NCBI GenBank assembly: GCA_013287235.1
Contig: JABDEF010000041.1
Coordinates: 1 to 13,045, forward strand
Source of the DNA: Gammaproteobacteria bacterium
GTDB lineage: Bacteria; Pseudomonadota; Gammaproteobacteria; DSM-16500
Reading direction: 5' to 3'
Length of the DNA stretch: 13,045 bases
The translations under genes were made by a program, and so were the position numbers. Numbering within the stretch: the stretch's first letter is position 1; the number at the start of each line of letters is the position of its first letter. Below are positions 6,585 through 13,045 of this stretch, one piece after another. The notes under the pieces were generated by a model that saw nothing but the letters and a program-made list of their open reading frames with translations, had not been told where the DNA came from and did no database searches.

Positions 6585-7797
6585 ACATAATAGTAGTCGA
6601 TGTTGCTAAATTAACAAAACCGCATGTCATGCCAGCGAAAGCTGGCATCCAGAGCGGCTGATATTGAATATCAGCTTTTTCTGGTATAACAACTTTCAAA
6701 TTTCGTGGCAACAACACCGTATCCAGTAAATTACCATTAATAGCTAACAAGCTAAGCAGGTTAGATAATTTAACTTTTGTCTGATGCATTTCATTCAATA
6801 AGATATCCCGCACATGATCGAGTCCATAACGAAAATAACTTTGTAATTTTCGCCCATGCTTTTTAACAGAAATTGCTTTTTCTTCGTGTCTCCATTCACC
6901 AATTTTATGTGCCCAGCAAAATGCAACAGTGAGTAAAACAAGCAATTTTTCAATACGATCGGGTTTTGTTATGCGCGTCTCTTCAAACCCAAATCCCTTG
7001 GATTTTAAGCAACCAAATAGCGTTTCTATTTGCCATCTCTTACCATAAAGCAAGATAGGATTTTCCAGTAATTTATCTGTCGCAACAATTAAAAGTTCGC
7101 CATCAGAGAGTCGCAATGCTGATAAATAAACTTTTTGCTTCCATAATTTCCGTTTATCTTGCAATATCCGTTGTTCACCAGGTTTTAAATCATAAAATAA
7201 TGTATCAATATCCACTTCTAATCCCCGACTATTGGTTGTAATTGTATTATTTTTAATGCGAATACAAAATGGAATTTTTTCTCTTAATAACCAACCAATC
7301 CAATCATCACCAATAAATTCTCGATCAGCCAATATCCCTGCAATCACCTCTTTTCCAAATCGAGCAATAAATCGATTGATAAGGTCAATTCGTTCTTTTG
7401 TATCGCTATTTCCAAATTTAGGTAATAAACTCCAGAATATGGGTAGAGCTATTCCTTTATAAACAACCGATAACATTAAAATATTGATATCTTTTTTTCC
7501 CCAGCGCCAATTCGTGCGATCCATGCTTAAATAAACGGGTGTGTTCAGTAATCCAAAAAGACTCATTACCCAAAATGCAATGCATGAAAAATCAATGGTG
7601 AATTGTTTAAAAAAACGTTTTATTCTTTTGTAACGTGATTCCAACTTTGCTTTACTACCAAAAGCGCAGGCAAGCTCTGTCAAATTAACTGTTCTTACCT
7701 TAATCAATGCAATCAACATTCCTGCAAAACATTTCATCCGTGCCTTGTTCCAGCCAAAAAATCCGTTTAATATTGTCACCAGCTCGTTGGTTTCCAT
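6583..7797 (-). CDS. IS4-family DDE transposase with repeat-derived C-terminus
   Basis: Cuts and pastes the surrounding IS element by acting on its terminal repeats. The catalytic triad is visible: Asp93 (YLSMDRTNWRWG), Asp158 (GILADREFIG) and Glu258, the last inside a perfect IS4 signature Y-2-R-3-E-6-K (Tyr251, Arg254, Glu258, Lys265). The 404-residue length is in the normal range and the frame is intact, so it is probably active. The ATG at 7797 is preceded by AAAGGA with a 9-base gap. The end is odd: residues 370-391 (IPEKADIQ then WMPAFAGMT) are the translation of a dispersed hairpin repeat, not transposase sequence, so the natural C-terminus, probably near NLLDTVLLPRNLKVV, has been replaced by repeat and following sequence. 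Confidence 0.93.
   Translation of the reverse strand: METNELVTILNGFFGWNKARMKCFAGMLIALIKVRTVNLTELACAFGSKAKLESRYKRIKRFFKQFTIDFSCIAFWVMSLFGLLNTPVYLSMDRTNWRWGKKDINILMLSVVYKGIALPIFWSLLPKFGNSDTKERIDLINRFIARFGKEVIAGILADREFIGDDWIGWLLREKIPFCIRIKNNTITTNSRGLEVDIDTLFYDLKPGEQRILQDKRKLWKQKVYLSALRLSDGELLIVATDKLLENPILLYGKRWQIETLFGCLKSKGFGFEETRITKPDRIEKLLVLLTVAFCWAHKIGEWRHEEKAISVKKHGRKLQSYFRYGLDHVRDILLNEMHQTKVKLSNLLSLLAINGNLLDTVLLPRNLKVVIPEKADIQYQPLWMPAFAGMTCGFVNLATSTTIM
6625..6684. repeat. Two-hairpin dispersed repeat within the transposase 3' end
   Basis: Hairpin one has perfect 8-bp arms ATGCCAGC/GCTGGCAT around GAAA (6629-6648). Hairpin two has 9-bp arms GCTGATATT/AATATCAGC around one base (6657-6675), nested in an outer CCAGA/TCTGG stem (6649-6653 with 6680-6684). 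Its first 12 bases, TGTCATGCCAGC, recur in the palindrome at 10974-10999. On the minus strand it encodes WMPAFAGMT, the familiar translation of this sort of widespread intergenic repeat. Confidence 0.75.
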
Positions 7798-7858
7798 ACA
7801 TTCATGTCCTTTCTTAGTCGAAAAAACACGAATTCTGGATCAATCAACGAGCTATATC

Positions 7859-7879
7859 AAATTTTTGTCCCGTACAAAG
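7859..7879 (-). repeat. IS terminal inverted repeat, right
   Basis: Exact inverted copy of 6564-6584, at the transposase-promoter side of the element. Confidence 0.92.
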
Positions 7880-7888
7880 TGAAAGTGT
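7880..7888. repeat. Target-site duplication, right copy
   Basis: TGAAAGTGT, identical to 6555-6563. The PP2C promoter starts 19 bases further on. Confidence 0.9.
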
Positions 7889-7906
7889 AAGGAGAGTGGA
7901 AAAAAT

Positions 7907-7935
7907 TTGACATGAAATTTTTTGAGTCCTATAAT
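7907..7935 (+). promoter_or_regulatory. Perfect consensus sigma-70 promoter of the PP2C gene
   Basis: TTGACA (7907-7912), exactly 17 bases, then TATAAT (7930-7935): consensus in both boxes and spacing. Transcription would begin near 7942, giving a leader of about 25 bases. It lies outside the IS, so the element does not supply it. Confidence 0.85.
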
Positions 7936-7966
7936 TTTGATCTTAAAATTAACTTTTGTTTGATAA

Positions 7967-9958
7967 ATGAGCGACAAAGCTATGTCAACATCTAGGCCCA
8001 ACGAACATCTTGTGACGTCATTAACCACATGCAATATCCCTATGGGGTTTCAGAAAGACTTTCCTAATAAACACGAAGAAGATCACTTTGTTACGATAGA
8101 AACTGAATCTAAAGCTGTGAAAATGGCGTCTGTGTCAATACATGGCGGTAATTTTTGGAGAAAAAACAATGAAGATTATATGAATGTCGATTTTCTCCCC
8201 GGTTTTGAAAAACTGGCACCGGAAGTCCAAAAGTTAGTATTACAATCTTGGGTAAATGAAGTACAAAAGCAGTTTAAAGAAAAAAATCTAGGATCAGGTT
8301 GTACAGGGTGTGTAACAATTACTTGGGTAGATGAGGAGAAAAATGTTCATGTCCTAACGGCTAATCTTGGGGATTCTCATGCAGATGCATATGTCATGAA
8401 AACCTCAGATGATAAAAAACAGCATGAGCTAGAAAAGGCTTCAAGGCTAATGAAAATACATAAACCCGGTGATAAAGATGAAGAAAAACGCATTGAAAGT
8501 GAGTTTGGACGTGTATCGGATGGGCGCATCAATGGTAATCTCAATATTAGTCGCGCTTTCGGTGATGTTCATCTTAAGCCACTTATTGATGATACACTCG
8601 AAATTGAAGAGTTCATTTCTCCGTTAGAATCGGGAAAACAGATTCTTTTATTCAACAGTTGTGATGGAATGGATGAGATCATGGATGAAGTAAATTTTCA
8701 AAAGATACTTTTAGAAAATGTTTCCATTGATAGACTTGCTGTAAATTTAATAAATCTTTTAGTGCGTGAAACAAACCGTGATGAGAGAGATAATACTTCT
8801 TTTATTATAACAATCTTAGACGCGCCTAAACCAGAGGATAAACCTACTCGTCCTGTTTTTTCTGCTGTTTATGATGGACATAGCGGAAAAGAGTGCGCAA
8901 AGTTTGTGAGTGAGGTGGGACTTCCAATTTTAAAAGAGAAAATACAATTTGCTTTAACCCCAGAAGGCATAGCCTCATTAAGACAAGAAGAAAAAGAAAG
9001 ACAAGCGGCCATTACACTTCGCCAGCAAAAAAAAGCACACTTAAAAGATGTTGTAGAAAGACTTAGGCCATTGGCTCCAGTACCAGATAACCGGAAGAAA
9101 GATGAAAGAAAAGGGGTTTACTATAATCACGCGGGGGAAGGTTCTTGTGAATTCCACTTTTATTATGGTAAGGAAAATGAAGAAACAGTAAAGGGAATCT
9201 TAGAGAAAAAAGAATATGCTTCTATCAAAAATATTACTGCATCATATGATGGCGGATTTATCATTACATTTGACTTAAAAGCAGAAGGCATTCCTCCTAA
9301 AATGATTGATTGTTTTCATGAGATGAATAAAGAATGCCTAAATGAAAAAATTTCTTTGCAAAATGAAGAATTAAAACACATATTAGGAAAATTGAAACAA
9401 CTACCCGACGGAAAAAATTCATACTTATCATTAGAAAAAGCCGATCCTGATTTAGTATTTCAGTCAAAAGAAGAAGCGAAAGCATTCATTAACGCATTGG
9501 GTAATGACGAGTTAATCATGTCATGTCCACCCTGCAAGCCACTGCTTCCTTATCCAAAAGAAGGTCGATCCGTTGTGTTTTTAACGCAAGAAGTGAAGCA
9601 TAAATTAGAAGAAAACAAGGTAAACGTAACTCAATTAGTCAGGGATCATAATGGAAGATTCCAGGCGAGTCAATCCTGTTTTTTAAAATGCAAGAATAAG
9701 CAAGTTGCCGAAGAATTCTTAGCTGATGAAAAGTTTAAATATATTTCTCATTCAGAGACGATGCAAGGTGACGAAAAAGCACAGCAAGCAGCGCAAGGTT
9801 ACGGAAAAGCACCGCAAGCAGCAGAAAAAGAAAAATCATCATTATTTTCGTGGCCGGAGACTCGTTACAAAATTTATTTTACAGGGAAAGAGGTGCGAGA
9901 ACTTAACGATATCCTCGATAAGAAACCTGTGCCTGAAAAAAGCTGCATAATAATGTAA
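7967..9958 (+). CDS. PP2C-type phosphatase with rearranged motif order and C-terminal CaaX box (putative host-directed effector)
   Basis: A predicted metal-dependent Ser/Thr protein phosphatase of the PPM/PP2C family, 663 residues. Motifs seen: Arg65-x3-Glu69-Asp70 (motif 1), SGCTG 110-114, ANLGDS 132-137, HKP 165-167, SRAFGD 195-200, CDGMDE with Asp233, RDN with Asp275, and YDGHSG with Asp303. The metal-binding acids are all there, but YDGH and its helix (297-326), normally right after motif 1, follow the last motif. A charged, probably coiled-coil helix spans 335-368, then three loosely similar alpha/beta segments (about 394-452, 485-550, 565-651). The last four residues are Cys-Ile-Ile-Met, a CaaX farnesylation signal. 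There is no signal peptide or membrane span, so any export would be by type IV or similar secretion (inference). No clear Shine-Dalgarno precedes ATG 7967; Met6 (7982) is an alternative start. It converges on trxB with an 8-base gap. Confidence 0.85.
   Translation: MSDKAMSTSRPNEHLVTSLTTCNIPMGFQKDFPNKHEEDHFVTIETESKAVKMASVSIHGGNFWRKNNEDYMNVDFLPGFEKLAPEVQKLVLQSWVNEVQKQFKEKNLGSGCTGCVTITWVDEEKNVHVLTANLGDSHADAYVMKTSDDKKQHELEKASRLMKIHKPGDKDEEKRIESEFGRVSDGRINGNLNISRAFGDVHLKPLIDDTLEIEEFISPLESGKQILLFNSCDGMDEIMDEVNFQKILLENVSIDRLAVNLINLLVRETNRDERDNTSFIITILDAPKPEDKPTRPVFSAVYDGHSGKECAKFVSEVGLPILKEKIQFALTPEGIASLRQEEKERQAAITLRQQKKAHLKDVVERLRPLAPVPDNRKKDERKGVYYNHAGEGSCEFHFYYGKENEETVKGILEKKEYASIKNITASYDGGFIITFDLKAEGIPPKMIDCFHEMNKECLNEKISLQNEELKHILGKLKQLPDGKNSYLSLEKADPDLVFQSKEEAKAFINALGNDELIMSCPPCKPLLPYPKEGRSVVFLTQEVKHKLEENKVNVTQLVRDHNGRFQASQSCFLKCKNKQVAEEFLADEKFKYISHSETMQGDEKAQQAAQGYGKAPQAAEKEKSSLFSWPETRYKIYFTGKEVRELNDILDKKPVPEKSCIIM
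9771..9830 (+). repeat. 30-bp tandem repeat inside the PP2C gene
   Basis: Two imperfect 30-base units (9771-9800, 9801-9830) encode DEKAQQAAQG and YGKAPQAAEK, an Ala/Gln/Lys-rich spacer in the third C-terminal segment of the phosphatase. Confidence 0.75.
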
Positions 9959-9966
9959 TTACGGGT

Positions 9967-10926
<960 letters not shown>

Positions 10927-10950
10927 TCACTTTTGGTTAATTTCATGGAA

Positions 10951-10959
10951 TGGTATAGT
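10951..10959 (+). promoter_or_regulatory. Possible extended -10 promoter of ftsK
   Basis: TGG-TATAGT is an extended -10 motif, with TTGGTT at 10933-10938 as a weak -35 (15-base gap). If used, the 26-bp palindrome would lie within the ftsK leader RNA. Confidence 0.3.
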
Positions 10960-10973
10960 AATCGAATACATTC

Positions 10974-10999
10974 TGTCATGCCAGCATGCTGGCATGACA
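10974..10999. repeat. Perfect 26-bp palindrome in the trxB-ftsK divergent region
   Basis: The half-site TGTCATGCCAGCA is followed immediately by its exact complement, with no loop bases. The first 12 bases match the dispersed repeat at 6625-6636, so it is a short or loop-less member of the same repeat family. It could also act as a leader hairpin for ftsK, or cruciform. Confidence 0.85.
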
Positions 11000-11023
11000 A
11001 CTGATTAGAAGGATACGGAAGCA

Positions 11024-13045
11024 TTGAAACAAGCATCTCAAAACAAATCAGGGCAAAAGTCTATCACGCTTCACATGGGTCATAGACTTCGTGAAGGGTT
11101 GTTAATTCTCTCTTTCACATTAGCTGTTTTTTTATACATTTCATTTGCAAGTTATCATAGTGCCGATCCCGGTTGGTTAAGTACGGGTTCGGGACATAAA
11201 GTGTTAAATTTAGGCGGACGGTTAGGGGCATTTTTTGCCGATGTTTTTCTTTCTTTATTTGGGCTTTTGGCGTATCTATTCCCGCCCATGCTCGTCTATG
11301 CCGCTTGGATGAGTATGCGTGAAGCAGAAGGCTTTAAATTAAATGAATTCATTTTAAAAACCATCGGCTTTTTTCTCATTCTTCTTTGCGGTTGCGGTAT
11401 TCTTTCATTGTATTTAAAACACCATCTCATCCATATCTCGGTGACAGGCGGAGGAATATTGGGTGATATTGTGGTGATGGGGTTAACGTATGTATTAAAT
11501 ACGACAGGGGCAGCTTTATTTTTAATAGCAGCTTTATTTATCGGCATCACATTATTTACCGGCTTTTCTTGGTTAGGTTTCATGGATTTTTTACATCATG
11601 CGTCAATAAATCTTTTTGCTACCATGAAAGTTAAAATAAAACCGCTTTTTCAAAAAAGAAAAATCGCACCCAAAGTCATGCCAAAAGTAAAAACACCTAT
11701 TGAACCTATGATTTCAAAGGCACCACCCGCACCGAAAATCACAGAACCCGTGCGGGTGTTGAAACCCAAAATCATCGAAAAAAAACCACATCCGATAATT
11801 CATGTCGCCCCTGGAACGGTGCCGCCTCTCACATTATTAGATCAACCAGCCGCGTCAGAAGGCAAAGCCTTTTCGAATGTGACTTTTGAAGAATTATCGA
11901 CCTTAGTCGAGCAGCGGCTAGCGGATTTCGGGGTGGAAACAAAAGTCGTTGCGGTTCATCCGGGACCCGTGATTACGCGTTTTGAATTGGATTTAGCACC
12001 CGGTGTGAAGGTGAGCAAAATCAGTGGCCTTGCGAAAGACATTGCGCGCTCCCTCTCTGTGAGTAGTGTGCGTGTGGTGGAAGTGATTCCGGGTAAATCT
12101 GTGATCGGTTTAGAATTACCAAATGAACATCGTGAAATTGTGGGATTGCGTGAAATTTTAGAATCGCAACGTTATGCACAATCACGCTCACCTTTGAGTT
12201 TAGCATTGGGAAAAGATATTGCGGGATATCCTGTGGTGGTCGATCTTGCCAAAATGCCGCATTTACTGGTCGCAGGGACGACGGGTTCAGGGAAGTCGGT
12301 GAGTCTCAATGCGATGTTGCTCAGTATGCTTTTCAAAGCAACACCAAATCAATTAAGACTCATCATGATTGATCCTAAAATGCTGGAATTATCCATTTAT
12401 GAAGGCATTCCGCATTTACTCACGCCTGTTATTACGGATATGAAAGATGCGGCGAATGCATTGCGTTGGTGTGTGGGCGAAATGGATAGACGGTATCGTC
12501 TTATGTCGCATTTGGGGGTGAGAAATTTAGCCGGGTACAATCTCAAAGTGCAGGAAGCGATGAAGCAAGGCAATCCCATTCCGACACCCGAATGGTTATT
12601 GGCCATGCCAAATCAAACACCAGAATTACAAAGTTTACCGATGATTGTTGTCATTGCGGATGAATTAGCGGACATGATGATGGTCGTGGGTAAAAAAGTG
12701 GAAGAATTAGTGACGCGTATCGCACAAAAAGCACGTGCTGCTGGTATCCATTTAATACTTGCCACACAAAGACCTTCCGTGGATGTGATTACGGGTCTCA
12801 TCAAGGCGAACGTGCCGACACGTATTGCATTTCAAGTTTCTTCACGGGTGGATTCGAGAACTATTTTGGATCAACAAGGTGCTGAGCAATTATTAGGAAA
12901 TGGCGATATGTTGTATTTGCCGCCCGGGACGGGAGTGCCGATTCGGGTGCATGGTGCTTATGTGGGGGACGATGAAGTGCATCGTGTGGTGCATGCGTGG
13001 CAATCGTACGGAAAGCCGACTTATTTGGAAGAAGTGACAGAAGCG
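11024..13045 (+). CDS. ftsK: DNA translocase FtsK, 3' end beyond window
   Basis: Septum-anchored DNA pump that clears and aligns chromosome termini at division and activates XerCD recombination. 674 codons are in the window. The N-terminal part has four hydrophobic spans (roughly residues 26-44, 70-93, 107-125, 145-188), then a short linker rich in Pro, Lys and Ile (about 205-265), far shorter than the E. coli linker. The alpha/beta motor follows, with Walker A GTTGSGKS (418-425), Walker [10 protein letters not shown] (Asp546, Glu547) and the conserved [20 protein letters not shown], then [20 protein letters not shown]. The DNA-reading gamma domain would lie past the edge. I chose TTG at 11024: in-frame stop at 11006-11008, AAGGA at 11009-11013, and the resulting N-terminus matches the E. 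coli layout before the GRRLLEALLI-like segment. ATG 11075 is the alternative. Confidence 0.93.
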   Translation, partial: MKQASQNKSGQKSITLHMGHRLREGLLILSFTLAVFLYISFASYHSADPGWLSTGSGHKVLNLGGRLGAFFADVFLSLFGLLAYLFPPMLVYAAWMSMREAEGFKLNEFILKTIGFFLILLCGCGILSLYLKHHLIHISVTGGGILGDIVVMGLTYVLNTTGAALFLIAALFIGITLFTGFSWLGFMDFLHHASINLFATMKVKIKPLFQKRKIAPKVMPKVKTPIEPMISKAPPAPKITEPVRVLKPKIIEKKPHPIIHVAPGTVPPLTLLDQPAASEGKAFSNVTFEELSTLVEQRLADFGVETKVVAVHPGPVITRFELDLAPGVKVSKISGLAKDIARSLSVSSVRVVEVIPGKSVIGLELPNEHREIVGLREILESQRYAQSRSPLSLALGKDIAGYPVVVDLAKMPHLLVAGTTGSGKSVSLNAMLLSMLFKATPNQLRLIMIDPKMLELSIYEGIPHLLTPVITDMKDAANALRWCVGEMDRRYRLMSHLGVRNLAGYNLKVQEAMKQGNPIPTPEWLLAMPNQTPELQSLPMIVVIADELADMMMVVGKKVEELVTRIAQKARAAGIHLILATQRPSVDVITGLIKANVPTRIAFQVSSRVDSRTILDQQGAEQLLGNGDMLYLPPGTGVPIRVHGAYVGDDEVHRVVHAWQSYGKPTYLEEVTEA

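Larger units (their letters stand above)
6564..7879 (-). mobile_element. Complete IS4-family insertion sequence, 1316 bp
   Basis: The element is bounded by perfect 21-bp terminal inverted repeats (6564-6584 and 7859-7879; outer bases CTTTGTACGGGAC) and a 9-bp target duplication, and carries one transposase gene on the minus strand filling nearly the whole length. Perfect ends, perfect duplication and an intact gene point to a recent insertion. It landed in the divergent promoter region between infA and the PP2C gene. A 9-bp duplication is typical of several IS4-family groups such as IS10 and IS50. Confidence 0.92.

Noticed and set aside
7937..7956. PmrA-like box (CTTAAAATTAA) in the PP2C leader
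   Set aside because: The two TTAA units are 2 bases apart, not at the spacing of a PmrA site, and they lie downstream of the transcription start.
7852..8034. Minus-strand frame crossing the right IS end into the PP2C gene
   Set aside because: It spans the IS boundary and target duplication, so it can only have existed since the insertion; it overlaps a strong promoter on the other strand.
11296..11583. Minus-strand frame of 95 codons opposite ftsK
   Set aside because: It is antisense to the membrane part of ftsK, whose translation is clearly homologous to the family; the antisense product resembles nothing.

Overview
The window looks like a chromosomal segment of an A+T-rich gammaproteobacterium, most likely a host-associated member of the Legionellales (the Legionella/Coxiella/Rickettsiella/Berkiella side of the class). 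This rests on E. coli-like synteny around clpA-infA-trxB-ftsK, low G+C by eye, and one accessory gene that looks like a protein built to act inside a eukaryotic host. No rRNA or tRNA gene and no CRISPR array was seen.

Layout. Positions 1-1334 are a rearranged accessory stretch: an unrecognised minus-strand coding remnant runs off the left edge and meets, at about 303-308, a plus-strand gene made of two diverged repeats that has lost its 5' end. Positions 1357-2026 hold a compact Phd/YefM-VapC type II toxin-antitoxin operon with a palindromic operator over its promoter. Positions 2058-6482 are housekeeping: icd (NADP isocitrate dehydrogenase) with a terminator, clpA (AAA+ unfoldase of ClpAP, with no clpS beside it) with a terminator, then infA (IF-1 with an unusual C-terminal tail) on the minus strand. 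Positions 6564-7879 are an intact IS4-family insertion sequence with perfect 21-bp terminal inverted repeats and a 9-bp target duplication. Positions 7907-9958 hold a 663-residue PP2C-type phosphatase gene behind a perfect consensus sigma-70 promoter. Positions 9967-10914 are trxB (minus strand), and 11024 to the right edge is ftsK, cut off by the window end.

The main discovery is the gene at 7967-9958. All expected PP2C metal-site motifs are present, but their linear order is rearranged: the segment carrying the YDGH motif and the following helix, normally second, has moved behind the last motif of the domain. The protein also ends in Cys-Ile-Ile-Met, a textbook CaaX prenylation box that a bacterium cannot itself use but a eukaryotic host can. 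Together these suggest a secreted, host-farnesylated phosphatase effector with an architecturally shuffled catalytic domain. In E. coli the infA-trxB interval holds aat and cydCD; here it holds the IS and this gene, marking it as an accessory insertion point.

Dispersed hairpin-forming repeats occur at three places: after clpA, inside the 3' end of the transposase gene (where it supplies the last residues of the protein), and between trxB and ftsK (a perfect 26-bp palindrome).
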